A stretch of 64,000 nucleotides of DNA, taken from contig JABJAB010000025.1 in NCBI GenBank assembly GCA_018666235.1, positions 1-64,000 on the forward strand. The letters run 5' to 3'. Positions 17,660-26,858 of the stretch are shown here, in pieces; the stretch's first letter is position 1; every line of letters starts with the position of its first letter. Below the pieces are notes generated by a model. That model made no database searches, was not told the DNA's origin, and was given only the letters and a program-made list of their open reading frames with translations. Origin of the DNA: Ilumatobacter sp. GTDB taxonomy: Bacteria; Actinomycetota; Acidimicrobiia; Acidimicrobiales; Ilumatobacteraceae. The translations under genes and the position numbers were made by a program.

Positions 17660-17714
17660 GACCTCGCTCGGCTCGGAGATCACCGCGAGTACCACCCTGA
17701 CGCCAGACCGACGT

Positions 17715-18287
17715 TCATCGGGCGGTGCCGATGTCTGCCGCGAGGCTGCGGGCAAGTGCGGTGAGGCGGCGACGGTAGACATCGACGGTCGGTTCGTCGA
17801 GCTTGAAGCCGCGTGGCGACAGGCGCGCGAGTTCGATCCACGACTCGCGTGTTGCCACGTCGACATTCGACTCCGCCTCAAGGAACGTTGTCAGGCCCGC
17901 CTGAAGCCGGGCGATGACGGCGAGCGCACCGATAGTTGCGTGCTCGGTCTTCGCGCTCATGATCTCGTCGGCATGGGGCGATGCCGACATCGTCTCCCAC
18001 AGGTCACCCTCGAAGCGCTGCAGAAAGCCATCGAGCCGATCAGCGATTGGTGCATCGCGCTCGAGTTCGGCGAGCGCAGCATCTGCGGACGCGTCGAGGA
18101 GTGCGACGAACGCGGACCCAAAGATGTCGCCCTTGTTCCTGAAGTACTGATAGAGGGCCGGTCGCGACATGCCCGCAGCGCCCGCAATGTTCGACATCGA
18201 GGTCCGGTTGAAGCCACGCGCCGAGAACTCGCTGATCGCGGCTGCGTGGATCACGGACCGCTTCGCATCGTCGGGTTGGGTCACCAT
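17715..18287 (-). CDS. TetR family transcriptional regulator
   Basis: A 190-residue TetR-type repressor. The helix-turn-helix lies at the N-terminus (RSVIHAAAISEFSARGFNRTSMSNIAGAAGMSRPALYQYFRNKGDIF); the rest is a ligand-binding helical domain. The ATG at 18287 is chosen because the longer in-frame extension to 18338 would place translated sequence over two perfect-looking operators (18298-18321 and 18333-18356). These lie between it and the divergent LLM gene, so autoregulation and control of that gene are likely. The effector is unknown. Confidence 0.85.
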   Translation of the reverse strand: MVTQPDDAKRSVIHAAAISEFSARGFNRTSMSNIAGAAGMSRPALYQYFRNKGDIFGSAFVALLDASADAALAELERDAPIADRLDGFLQRFEGDLWETMSASPHADEIMSAKTEHATIGALAVIARLQAGLTTFLEAESNVDVATRESWIELARLSPRGFKLDEPTVDVYRRRLTALARSLAADIGTAR

Positions 18288-18297
18288 GTCCACAGCT

Positions 18298-18321
18298 TGA
18301 CACATTTGTGCGAATGTGTCA
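18298..18321. promoter_or_regulatory. palindromic operator 1 (TetR/LLM divergent promoter)
   Basis: Perfect 9-bp arms TGACACATT (18298-18306) and AATGTGTCA (18313-18321) with a 6-base spacer. Size and symmetry suit a TetR dimer. It begins 11 bp before the TetR start codon on the regulator's side. Confidence 0.78.
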
Positions 18322-18332
18322 GCCTGCGTCTC

Positions 18333-18356
18333 TGACACATTCTGAACAATATGTCA
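18333..18356. promoter_or_regulatory. palindromic operator 2 (TetR/LLM divergent promoter)
   Basis: TGACACATT (18333-18341) and AATATGTCA (18348-18356) share the same arm and 6-base spacer length as operator 1, with one mismatch. The copies are 35 bp apart centre to centre, about 3.3 helical turns. It ends 29 bp before the LLM start. Confidence 0.75.
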
Positions 18357-18385
18357 GCACACCTTCACTCACGCAGGAGCACCTC

Positions 18386-19354
18386 ATGACACGACTCGGC
18401 TACCAGATTCCCAACTTCACCTATCCCGGCGTCGACAGCGCCGACACGTTCGCCAACGTGATCGCGCAGGCCCAAGCAGCCGAGGCAGCAGGCTTCGACC
18501 GTGTCTTCGTGATGGACCACTTCTACCAACTGCCAGGCATCGGTGCCCCGAGCGAGCCCATGTTCGAGTGCTACACCCTGCTCTCGGCACTCGCGCAACA
18601 CACGACATCGGTTCGACTGTCAGCACTGGTCACCGGCAACACCTACCGTCACCCCACGCTGCTCGCCAAGACCATCACGGCTCTCGACCACGTGTCGGGT
18701 GGGCGGGCAACGCTCGGCATTGGCGCTGGTTGGTTCGAACTCGAGCACAACTCACTCGGCTACGAGTTCGGCACCTTCACCGACCGCTTCGAGAAGATGG
18801 AAGAAGCGTTGCAGATCATCATCCCGATGTTGCGGGGCGAGACGGTGTCGCTCGATGGCAAGCACTACCAGGTCACCGATGCGGTCAACTCCCCACCACC
18901 GATTTCTCGGGTGCCGATCATGATCGGCGGTTCGGGCGAGAAGAAGACGTTGCGAATGGTGGCCCAGTACGCCGACGAGTCAAACCTCGCCAGCGGCGGG
19001 ATCGACGAGATCCCGCGCAAGCTTGACGCACTCGCAGCACATTGCGAGCGCCTCGGCCGCGACCGCTCCGAGGTCAAGGTGACCAAGCTGCAAATGGTGT
19101 TCATCGCGCCGACGATGGAAGAAGCCGAGCAGGACCTCCGCGAGGTCGCAGCGGTCAAGGGATGGAACGACGAAGTGATGGAGATGGTCAAGGGCATCCT
19201 CATCTACGGCGACGCCGACACCGTGGGCGAGCGTCTGCAAGCCTGTATGGCCACCGGAATCGACGGTATGACCATCAACCTGCCCGGCAACGGACACAAG
19301 ACCGATCGCATCGGTCTGCTCGGCGAAGTCGCCAACGCCGCCATCGGTGACTGA
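18386..19354 (+). CDS. LLM class F420-dependent oxidoreductase
   Basis: This 322-residue luciferase-like enzyme begins MTRLGYQIPNFTYPGV. It continues with AEAAGFDRVFVMDHFYQLPG, VRLSALVTGNTYRHPTLLAKT, GRATLGIGAGWFELEHNSLGYEFG and VPIMIGGSGEKKTLRMVAQYAD, the pattern of F420-dependent members. An AGGAG site lies just before the ATG at 18386. It is divergent from the TetR gene and preceded by both palindromic operators, so it is the probable main target of that regulator. The FAD oxidoreductase follows after 22 bp. Confidence 0.85.
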   Translation: MTRLGYQIPNFTYPGVDSADTFANVIAQAQAAEAAGFDRVFVMDHFYQLPGIGAPSEPMFECYTLLSALAQHTTSVRLSALVTGNTYRHPTLLAKTITALDHVSGGRATLGIGAGWFELEHNSLGYEFGTFTDRFEKMEEALQIIIPMLRGETVSLDGKHYQVTDAVNSPPPISRVPIMIGGSGEKKTLRMVAQYADESNLASGGIDEIPRKLDALAAHCERLGRDRSEVKVTKLQMVFIAPTMEEAEQDLREVAAVKGWNDEVMEMVKGILIYGDADTVGERLQACMATGIDGMTINLPGNGHKTDRIGLLGEVANAAIGD

Positions 19355-19376
19355 ACCGATCTAACATCGCCAGCCG

Positions 19377-20738
19377 ATGGAGTACGTCGCCGAACCCGCT
19401 CGCGAGACGCCGGTGTTGGCCTCGGCTGACGTGGTCGTGATCGGCAGCGGACCAGGCGGATTGGCTGCTGCGATTGGTGCCGCGCGTGCCGGAGCGTCCG
19501 TCGTACTTATCGAACGGCACGGGTGCTTCGGCGGCAACATCACCGCCGTCGGGGTCGAAGGGTTCGCGTGGTACCGACACGCAGAGACCATCGACACCGA
19601 GGGCATCGGCATCGAGTTCGAACAGCGGGCGCTGGCGATGGGAGCGGCCCAATCCGAACCGCAGTCCGACAGCCACGCACTCGACGGCGAACTGTTCAAG
19701 TACGTCGCCGATGTACTCGTGCAGGAGTGCGGCATCCAGCCCCTGCTGCACTGCTCGGTCGTGGCGCCGATCCTCGACGGAAGCCTCCTGCGGGGCGTCA
19801 TCGTCGAGAGCAAGTCAGGGCGCCAGGCCGTCCTCGGTCAACGGATCATCGACGCGAGCGGGGACGCCGACGTTGCTGCCCGGGCAGGTGCACCAACCCG
19901 GCAGGCGGATCCCGAGGAGTTACTGGCCGCATCGGTGATGTTTCACCTCAGCGGTGTCGACAAGCAGACGTTCCTGGCCGGCGTGGCTGCGGACCCCCAG
20001 ACCTACGCGGACTGGTCTGACGGTGCCTGGACGGTCGAGACGACGGGCAAAGAAGACGAGATGTTCTCGCCGTTCCTGCGCGCCCCGTTCACACAGGCGA
20101 TCGATGCCGGCATCATTCCGCGCGATCTCACGACGATCGGCGGGACATGGGGAGCCATCAGCGATCAGGGTGACCTCACCTACCTCAACCTGGTGCACCT
20201 CGATGAGGTGGACGGCACCGACGTCGAGTCACTCACGGCTGCAGAGATCGAGGGGCGGCGACAGGCAGTAATGGCGGCCGAAGCGCTCCGTCGATTCACA
20301 CCCGGCTGCGAGAACGCCAAGATCCGTAACTTCGGCATGAGCGTCGGCATTCGCGAGACCCGCAAGATCGACGCGGTCTACAACATGACCGAACAGGACG
20401 TGCGCGAGCAGGGCCGGTTCGAGGATTCGATCGGGATCTTCCCCGAGTTCATCGACGGCTACGGCGTGCTGATCCTGCCGACGACCGGGCGGTACTTTCA
20501 GGTGCCGTATCGGGCACTGCTTCCCAAGAACATCCAGCACCTGCTCGTCGCCGGGCGGAGCATCGGCGGCGACAAGATCAGCCATGCCGCCGTTCGTAAC
20601 ATGATGTGTTGCACCGTCAGCGGGCAAGGTGCCGGGGTCGCAGCGGCGGTCTCGATCCAACAAGGCCGAGACGTCGCCGATGTCGACGTCGCTGTCGTGC
20701 AAGCAGAACTGGTCCGCCAAGGCGTCCGTATCCACTGA
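19377..20738 (+). CDS. FAD-dependent oxidoreductase (FAD_oxidored family)
   Basis: This 453-residue flavoprotein has the N-terminal dinucleotide motif VVVIGSGPGGLAAAIGAARAG, then ERHGCFGGNITAVGVEGF, and a C-terminal FAD contact HLLVAGRSIGGDKISHAAVRN. The whole follows the FAD-dependent oxidoreductase family around PF12831. The substrate is unknown. It lies downstream of the TetR-controlled LLM gene in the same direction and could be part of that transcription unit, with the ABC exporter genes 44 bp beyond. Confidence 0.8.
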   Translation: MEYVAEPARETPVLASADVVVIGSGPGGLAAAIGAARAGASVVLIERHGCFGGNITAVGVEGFAWYRHAETIDTEGIGIEFEQRALAMGAAQSEPQSDSHALDGELFKYVADVLVQECGIQPLLHCSVVAPILDGSLLRGVIVESKSGRQAVLGQRIIDASGDADVAARAGAPTRQADPEELLAASVMFHLSGVDKQTFLAGVAADPQTYADWSDGAWTVETTGKEDEMFSPFLRAPFTQAIDAGIIPRDLTTIGGTWGAISDQGDLTYLNLVHLDEVDGTDVESLTAAEIEGRRQAVMAAEALRRFTPGCENAKIRNFGMSVGIRETRKIDAVYNMTEQDVREQGRFEDSIGIFPEFIDGYGVLILPTTGRYFQVPYRALLPKNIQHLLVAGRSIGGDKISHAAVRNMMCCTVSGQGAGVAAAVSIQQGRDVADVDVAVVQAELVRQGVRIH

Positions 20739-20782
20739 TCGTTCTCGGATCTACGCGCCCTCAGCCGATACGGTCATTCTTC

Positions 20783-22519
20783 GTGCAATTGCGACGTCTG
20801 CTCCGAACCCATCTCGGGCCATACAAGCGGTTGCTGACACTGGTCCTGGTGCTGCAGGCGATTCAGACCGCCGCGGCACTCACGTTGCCGACGTTGAACG
20901 CCGACATCATCGACAACGGAGTTCTGCAAGGCGACAACGGCTACATCTGGCGAACCGGTGCCGTGATGCTCGGATTCAGTTTCGTCCAGATCGTCTTCGT
21001 CATCGCTGCCGTCTGGTTCGGAGCGCAAGCGGCGATGAGCTTCGGGCGCGACCTGCGGCGCGACATCTTTCAGCAGGTCAACAGCTATTCGGCTCGAGAG
21101 GTCGGCCAGTTCGGGGCGCCATCGCTGATCACGCGTGTCACCAACGACGTTCAGCAGGTGCAGATGCTGGTCGTGCTCGCCTGCACGATGATGATCGCCG
21201 CCCCGATCACCATGGTGTTCGGGATCGTCTTCGCCATCCGCGAGGACGTTGGACTGTCGGTCATCATGCTCGTCGCCATCCCGATCCTGATCGTCGTGCT
21301 CGGCATCATCATCAGCCGCATGGTGCCCACCTTCCAGGTGATGCAACTCAAGGTCGACCGCGTGAACGCTGTACTACGCGAACAGATCACCGGGATTCGC
21401 GTGGTGCGTGCGTTCGTCCGCGAGCCCGAAGAGGTCGCCCGCTTCGCCGAGGCCAACGATGACCTGACGGCGACGTCACTGCGCGCCGGTCGCTTGATGT
21501 CCCTGATGTTCCCGACCGTCACCCTCTTCATCAGCATGTCAAGCGTCGCCGTGTTGTGGCTCGGCGCAGATCGCATCAACGCAGGCGAGATGGAACTCGG
21601 CTCAGTCGTCGCCTATCTCAGCTACCTCGTCCAGGTGCTGATCGCCGTCGTGATGCTCACCTTCATGGTGTCGATGATTCCCCGTGCCGCAGTTGCCGCC
21701 GAGCGCATTGCCGAGGTGCTCGACACCGACTCATCCGTCGTTCCCCCAACGTCGCCGATCACCACACTGACCGAGCGCGGAACGGTCGACTTCGACGGGG
21801 TCGGCTTCACGTACCCGGGGGCGACCAGCCCGGTCTTGTCTGACATCTCATTCCGGATCACCCCCGGGCGCACCACGGCCATCATCGGCAGTACGGGCTC
21901 CGGCAAGTCAACCATCGTCGACCTGGTGCCACGGTTGTTTGACGTGACCGAGGGTTCGGTTTCAGTCAACGGTGTCGACGTTCGTCAACTCGACCCGGAT
22001 CTCCTCTGGGGGTCAATCGGCTACGTGCCGCAGAAGCCGTACTTGTTCTCGGGCACGGTCGCATCGAATCTCCGGTTCGGCCGACCAGACGCAACCGAAG
22101 AAGAGTTGTGGCAGGCGCTGGAAGTCGCCCAGGGCGCGGGCTTCGTCCAATCGATGCCACAGGGACTCGAAAGCCCCATCACCCAAGGCGGCACCAACGT
22201 GTCGGGCGGACAGCGCCAGCGCCTTTCGATCGCTCGAGCACTGGTCATGCGCCCGGACATCTACATCTTCGATGACTCGTTCTCCGCGCTCGACCTCGCC
22301 ACCGACGCTCGACTCCGCCTCGCCCTTCAGCCCCATGTCCGCGACGCTGGGGTGCTGATCGTGGCGCAGCGCGTGTCGACCATTGCTGACGCCGACCAAA
22401 TCATCGTGATCGAACACGGCCGCATCGTCGGTCGGGGCCGTCACGTCGCACTCATCGACAGCTGCCCGACCTACGCCGAGATCGTCGACTCGCAGTTCGA
22501 AGCCGAGGCAGTCGGATGA
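20783..22519 (+). CDS. ABC exporter half-transporter, degenerate-site subunit
   Basis: A 578-residue fused membrane plus nucleotide-binding chain. Six hydrophobic segments fill about the first 310 residues. The ATPase domain has Walker A GSTGSGKST, signature VSGGQRQR and Walker B IYIFDDSF, where the catalytic Glu is Asp. The partner gene overlaps by four bases. Its signature motif is in turn altered (ISIGEKQ), so the pair is a heterodimeric exporter of the BmrCD/TM287-288 type with one consensus and one degenerate ATP site. GTG at 20783 is used as start; the frame remains open upstream into the oxidoreductase gene, but that part is not coding-like. Confidence 0.85.
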   Translation: MQLRRLLRTHLGPYKRLLTLVLVLQAIQTAAALTLPTLNADIIDNGVLQGDNGYIWRTGAVMLGFSFVQIVFVIAAVWFGAQAAMSFGRDLRRDIFQQVNSYSAREVGQFGAPSLITRVTNDVQQVQMLVVLACTMMIAAPITMVFGIVFAIREDVGLSVIMLVAIPILIVVLGIIISRMVPTFQVMQLKVDRVNAVLREQITGIRVVRAFVREPEEVARFAEANDDLTATSLRAGRLMSLMFPTVTLFISMSSVAVLWLGADRINAGEMELGSVVAYLSYLVQVLIAVVMLTFMVSMIPRAAVAAERIAEVLDTDSSVVPPTSPITTLTERGTVDFDGVGFTYPGATSPVLSDISFRITPGRTTAIIGSTGSGKSTIVDLVPRLFDVTEGSVSVNGVDVRQLDPDLLWGSIGYVPQKPYLFSGTVASNLRFGRPDATEEELWQALEVAQGAGFVQSMPQGLESPITQGGTNVSGGQRQRLSIARALVMRPDIYIFDDSFSALDLATDARLRLALQPHVRDAGVLIVAQRVSTIADADQIIVIEHGRIVGRGRHVALIDSCPTYAEIVDSQFEAEAVG

Positions 22520-24441
22520 GCGACGACACGACCCCCGACGAGATCGATCGGACCGCGGATGTGCCCGGCGGTGACGACGAGCGCGACATCTTGACCACGA
22601 CCGGTGCTGAAGCTCGGCGATCAAGCTTCGGGCCCGGCGGTTCTGCTGGCATGCCGGCGGAGAAGACGACCAACTTCGGCCCGACGGTGAAACGGCTCGG
22701 CGAGATCCTCGGCGCCGAACGCCTCCGCCTCTGGATCATCGGCGTTCTCACGGTGCTCAGCGTGACGATTGTGGTCATCGGCCCTCGGCTCCTTGGTGAA
22801 GCCACCGACATCATCGTCGACGGCCTCATTCCAGGTTCCAGCGGCGCCGCCGATGGCATCGATTTCGATCGGCTGCACTCGCAACTGATGCTCCTCGTCG
22901 GTCTCTACGTCATCTCCTTCGTGCTCGCTTACGGCCAGGCCTTCATGCTCGCCGGTGTGGTCCAACGCTCCATGTTTGCGTTGCGCGAATCAGTCGAAAC
23001 CAAGCTCAACCGCCTCCCACTCGCCTACATCGACAAGCAGTCACGCGGGGACCTGCTCAGCCGGGTCACCAATGACATCGACAACCTCGCGCAGAGTCTG
23101 CAACAGACCGTCAGCCAGATCCTCACCTCACTCCTGACGCTGATCGGCGTCACCGTGATGATGTTCCTCATTTCGCCGCTGCTCGCTGCCATCGCATTGG
23201 TCACCGTCCCACTCTCGATCGTGCTGATCAAGGTGATCGGCGGTCGGGCCGGGCCGCGGTTCGTCGAGCAGTGGCGGCACACCGGCGCAGTCAACGGCCA
23301 AGCCGAAGAGGTGTTCACCGGGCATGCGATCGTCAAAAGCTTCGGTCAGCACCGCAAGGTTGAGGAACGCTTCGCAGAGGACAACGACAAGTTGTACGAA
23401 GCGAGCTTCGCCGCACAGTTCATGTCGGGCTTGATCCAGCCAGCGATGACCTTCATGGGCAACATCCAGTACGTCCTGATCGCCGTCGTCGGCGGCCTCC
23501 GCATCTCGTCGGGCGCAATCAGCATTGGCGACATGCAGGCAATGATTCAGTACGCCCGCAACTTCTCTGAGCCGCTGACACGCATCGCTTCCATGGCGAC
23601 GACCTTCCAGTCAGGCATTGCCTCCTTGGAGCGTGTCCTCGAACTCCTCGACGCCGACGAACAGACAGTCGAACAGGTCGCCACCGTCGACCCGCCACCG
23701 GTGCTCGGCCGCGTCGTGTTCGACGACGTCAACTTCTCCTACCTCCCTGAACAACCCCTGATCCAGAATCTCAACCTCACGGTCGAACCCGGGCAAACCA
23801 TCGCCATCGTCGGGCCAACCGGCGCCGGCAAAACCACGCTGGTCAACCTGATCATGCGGTTCTACGATCTTCAATCTGGTGCGATCTCGCTCGACGGACG
23901 CGACATCGCCTCATTCCCACGCGCCGAGCTGCGCTCGAAGGTCGGCATGGTGTTGCAGGACACGTGGCTCTTCGGCGGCACCATCCGTGAAAACCTCGCC
24001 TACGGCAACCCCCATGCCACCGAGGAGCAGATCCAAGAAGCTGCTCGTGTCACCTACGTGGACCGATTCGTGAGCACACTGCCCGACGGCTACGACACCG
24101 TCATCAATGACGAGGGCGACAACATCAGCATCGGCGAAAAGCAGCTCATCACGATTGCTCGTGCGTTCCTGGCAAACCCGTCAATCCTCATCCTCGACGA
24201 AGCGACGAGCTCCGTCGACACTCGCACCGAGGTCCTGATCCAGGAAGCGATGAATGCCCTGCGTCAGGATCGAACGAGCTTCGTGATCGCGCACCGTCTG
24301 TCGACGATCCGTGGCGCCGACGTGATCCTGGTGATGGAAGACGGACACATCGTCGAGCAAGGCGCGCACGGCGAACTGCTCCGAAGGGGCGGCGCCTACG
24401 CCCGCCTGCATGGCGCACAGTTCGCTGGTCAGGCGACCTGA
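22516..24441 (+). CDS. ABC exporter half-transporter, consensus Walker B subunit
   Basis: A 641-residue half-transporter with an about 60-residue polar N-terminal extension, six membrane segments, and an ATPase domain with Walker A GPTGAGKTT, an altered signature ISIGEKQ and Walker B ILILDEATS with the catalytic Glu. It completes a heterodimer with the upstream gene (ATGA overlap at 22516). Predicted role is ATP-driven export of lipids or drugs; the cargo is unknown. The DUF1971 gene follows after 4 bp. Confidence 0.87.
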   Translation: MSDDTTPDEIDRTADVPGGDDERDILTTTGAEARRSSFGPGGSAGMPAEKTTNFGPTVKRLGEILGAERLRLWIIGVLTVLSVTIVVIGPRLLGEATDIIVDGLIPGSSGAADGIDFDRLHSQLMLLVGLYVISFVLAYGQAFMLAGVVQRSMFALRESVETKLNRLPLAYIDKQSRGDLLSRVTNDIDNLAQSLQQTVSQILTSLLTLIGVTVMMFLISPLLAAIALVTVPLSIVLIKVIGGRAGPRFVEQWRHTGAVNGQAEEVFTGHAIVKSFGQHRKVEERFAEDNDKLYEASFAAQFMSGLIQPAMTFMGNIQYVLIAVVGGLRISSGAISIGDMQAMIQYARNFSEPLTRIASMATTFQSGIASLERVLELLDADEQTVEQVATVDPPPVLGRVVFDDVNFSYLPEQPLIQNLNLTVEPGQTIAIVGPTGAGKTTLVNLIMRFYDLQSGAISLDGRDIASFPRAELRSKVGMVLQDTWLFGGTIRENLAYGNPHATEEQIQEAARVTYVDRFVSTLPDGYDTVINDEGDNISIGEKQLITIARAFLANPSILILDEATSSVDTRTEVLIQEAMNALRQDRTSFVIAHRLSTIRGADVILVMEDGHIVEQGAHGELLRRGGAYARLHGAQFAGQAT

Positions 24442-24445
24442 TCTC

Positions 24446-24727
24446 GTGCCCGCTCAACAATTGCCGGACGGGCTCGAACTCCAGCGGACCACCCCGACGT
24501 TCGACGAAACGTCGACACCGCGTGGGCTGCGCGCTGCGCACGCTGTTGCCGACGGCGTGTGGGGCCGATTAATCGTCGAGTCAGGGTCGCTCGGCTTCGT
24601 CTTTGAGGACACACTGGACGAGGTTCGCACTGTGACGGCCGGACAACGTCAGGTGATCCCTCCCGCTCGGCGACACCACGTGGTCATCGACGGCCCGGTC
24701 CGCTTCGCCGTCGAGTTCCACCGTTAG
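24446..24727 (+). CDS. DUF1971 (TehB-like cupin) protein
   Basis: A 93-residue single-domain protein: LPDGLELQRTTPTFDETSTP, then RAAHAVADGVWGRLIVESGSLGFVFED and VIPPARRHHVVIDGPVRFAVEFHR, the DUF1971 pattern also found in the N-terminal part of some tellurite-resistance TehB proteins. The small beta-barrel may bind a metal or ligand. The GTG at 24446 begins just after the ABC exporter stop. The 3' end overlaps the convergent enoyl-CoA hydratase gene by 4 bp. Confidence 0.75.
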   Translation: MPAQQLPDGLELQRTTPTFDETSTPRGLRAAHAVADGVWGRLIVESGSLGFVFEDTLDEVRTVTAGQRQVIPPARRHHVVIDGPVRFAVEFHR

Positions 24728-25500
24728 CGGCGCTCGAAGTTGGGTGCGCGTCGCTCGCCCATCGCACGGGTGCCTTCGGCAAAATCGGCCGTGGCGCGCA
24801 GGCGTGTTTGCTCTGCCATCTCATGGTCCGTTGCCGCCACGATCTCGTCGGCGAGGCCAGCGCGCAACGTGGCGCGGATCGACTCAACGGCGAGCGGAGC
24901 GGACCCGGCAATCTCCCCGGCAAACGCCTGCGCCTCGGCCTCAAGATCAGCGAGTGGAACAAGGCGATCGAGCAGCCCGATCGCTGTGGCGTCGTCGCCG
25001 TTGAGCCGTCGACCGGTGTAGAGCAGTTCGGCCGCGCGCTGCTGACCGACGAGGCGTGGCAGCGTCACCGAAAGTCCGAAGCCGTGATGAAATCCGAGCC
25101 GCGCGAAGTTCGCACTCAACCGCGCTTCTGGTGTTCCGATGCGGAAGTCGGCTGCAAGTGCCAGGCCGAGGCCACCACCGACCGCTGCGCCTTGGATCGC
25201 CGCGACGATCGGTTTGCGCGTCCGGAACAGTCGAGCCGCAGCGGAGTACAGCTGGGCCGTCGTGTCCTCCCGCTGCCCGGAGAAGTCAGCGCCGGCACAG
25301 AAGTGTTTGCCGTCAGCCGCAAGCACGACGACGCGCACCGCGTCGTCGTCATCGAGCGCTTCGAGTAGTTCGGCAATCGCTTCGATCAAGCCAACCGAAA
25401 AGAAGTTGTTCGGCGGCCGGTTCAGGCGAATCGTCGCGACATGTGCGTCGCCGCCCTCGACGCCGCGCTCGATGATGACGAGTGGTTGGATGTCAGTCAT
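24724..25500 (-). CDS. enoyl-CoA hydratase/isomerase family protein
   Basis: A 258-residue crotonase-fold protein. IRLNRPPNNFFSVGLIEAI and VVVLAADGKHFCAGADFSG provide the CoA loop and first oxyanion-hole strand, and IQGAAVGGGLGLALAADFRI the second. The region where hydratases carry catalytic Glu residues reads FARLGFHHGFGLSVTLPRLVG, so hydratase versus other crotonase activity is undecided. It diverges from the acyl-CoA dehydrogenase gene across 61 bp, in keeping with acyl-CoA degradation. Confidence 0.82.
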   Translation of the reverse strand: MTDIQPLVIIERGVEGGDAHVATIRLNRPPNNFFSVGLIEAIAELLEALDDDDAVRVVVLAADGKHFCAGADFSGQREDTTAQLYSAAARLFRTRKPIVAAIQGAAVGGGLGLALAADFRIGTPEARLSANFARLGFHHGFGLSVTLPRLVGQQRAAELLYTGRRLNGDDATAIGLLDRLVPLADLEAEAQAFAGEIAGSAPLAVESIRATLRAGLADEIVAATDHEMAEQTRLRATADFAEGTRAMGERRAPNFERR

Positions 25501-25561
25501 TCGTTGCTCCCTCCGGTGCTGATTCTCAGGCGCCATTCGATCACACTTGTTGCCGATCACC

Positions 25562-26821
25562 ATGAGCGAACGCAGCAACCAGGACACCCCAACCGAGGAG
25601 TCGGTGCGCGCGGCGGTCCACGCGTGGTTCGAGCAGGCATGGAACCCGGACCTCTCACTGATCGAGTGGCGTGAGCGCCTCGTCGACGCCGGATGGGCGG
25701 TTCCGTCGTGGTCGACCAATTGGTTCGGTCTCGGCCTGCCTGCGTGGGCTGATCGGACCGCCCATGCTGCGATCCGCGACGCCGGTGGGGTCGCGGTGCC
25801 ACTCGGTGGAGGGTTCGGGTTGGCCGCACCGACGATGTACGACCACGCCAGCGACGAGCTCAAGGCCTCATTCCTGCGCGACACACTGACCGGTGCGCTG
25901 ACCTGGTGCCAGCTCTTCAGCGAGCCAGGCGCAGGGTCCGACCTGGCCGGGCTTCAAGCGACGGCCGTCCGAGACGGCGACCAGTGGATCGTCAACGGGC
26001 AGAAGGTCTGGAATACCTCCGCTGATCACGCCGACATGGGGATCCTCGTCGCTCGCTCCGACTGGGATGCGCCCAAGCATCGCGGCCTGACGTACTTCCT
26101 CCTCAACATGCATCAGCCGGGCGTCGACGTCCGGCCGATTCGCCAAATGAACGAGTACTCGTCGTTCAACGAGGTCTTTCTGAACGATGTGAGTATCCCG
26201 CACGCACACGTCGTGGGGGAGGTCGGCGGTGGGTGGGCCGTCGCGCGGGGCACGCTGGCCCACGAACGTTCCTATGCGACAAGTCGCGAGGCGAAGTTCG
26301 CTGCCCAAGCATCAGGGCGCGTGGTTGACGAGGCCCGCGTCGAAGCTGCTGAGTACAACCGGACATACGTTTGGTATCCGCAACGACAGGGCCGGCTCGA
26401 TCTGGTTGTGGAGCGAGCGCAATCGACCGGGAGGAGCGACGACCCGGTGCTGCGCGACGAGATGGCCGCGGCAATCAGCTTCCACCGCGCCGCTGACTGG
26501 ACCGCGAAGCGAGCTCGGGCCAGCCGCGAGCTGGGACGCTCACCGGGCTCGGAGGGTTCGATCGGCAAGCTCGCGCTGTCGGAGGCGGCGCGTCGATCAA
26601 ACAGCGTGCACTCGATGATCTCCGGCGCCAACGGGATGCTCACCGAGACTGGCGACCCGACCGACGCAGTGGTTGCTGAGGTACTGGTGTCAACTCCCGC
26701 CCAGTCGATTGCAGGCGGCACCGACGAGATCCAACACAACATCCTCGGCGAGACCGTGCTCGGCCTGCCGCGCGAACCTGCGCCGGATCGAGGCCTGCCA
26801 TTCCGCCAGGTCAACCGTTGA
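25562..26821 (+). CDS. acyl-CoA dehydrogenase family protein
   Basis: A 419-residue flavoprotein dehydrogenase. FSEPGAGSDLAGLQATAVRDGDQWIVNGQKVWNTSADHAD is the flavin and substrate region of the family, and QSIAGGTDEIQHNILGETVLGLPRE the C-terminal FAD contact. It oxidises an acyl-CoA at C2-C3 in combination with an electron-transfer flavoprotein. It resembles actinobacterial members of the FadE group acting on unusual acyl chains; the substrate is not known. The SDR gene follows after 37 bp. Confidence 0.87.
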   Translation: MSERSNQDTPTEESVRAAVHAWFEQAWNPDLSLIEWRERLVDAGWAVPSWSTNWFGLGLPAWADRTAHAAIRDAGGVAVPLGGGFGLAAPTMYDHASDELKASFLRDTLTGALTWCQLFSEPGAGSDLAGLQATAVRDGDQWIVNGQKVWNTSADHADMGILVARSDWDAPKHRGLTYFLLNMHQPGVDVRPIRQMNEYSSFNEVFLNDVSIPHAHVVGEVGGGWAVARGTLAHERSYATSREAKFAAQASGRVVDEARVEAAEYNRTYVWYPQRQGRLDLVVERAQSTGRSDDPVLRDEMAAAISFHRAADWTAKRARASRELGRSPGSEGSIGKLALSEAARRSNSVHSMISGANGMLTETGDPTDAVVAEVLVSTPAQSIAGGTDEIQHNILGETVLGLPREPAPDRGLPFRQVNR

Positions 26822-26858
26822 CACGACACCAACTGAGAGCGAGACAGGAGAACAGCAT

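Noticed and set aside
20606..22519. Long version of ABC subunit 1 starting inside the FAD oxidoreductase gene
   Set aside because: The lead is Arg-rich shadow sequence; a GTG at 20783 gives the family N-terminus.
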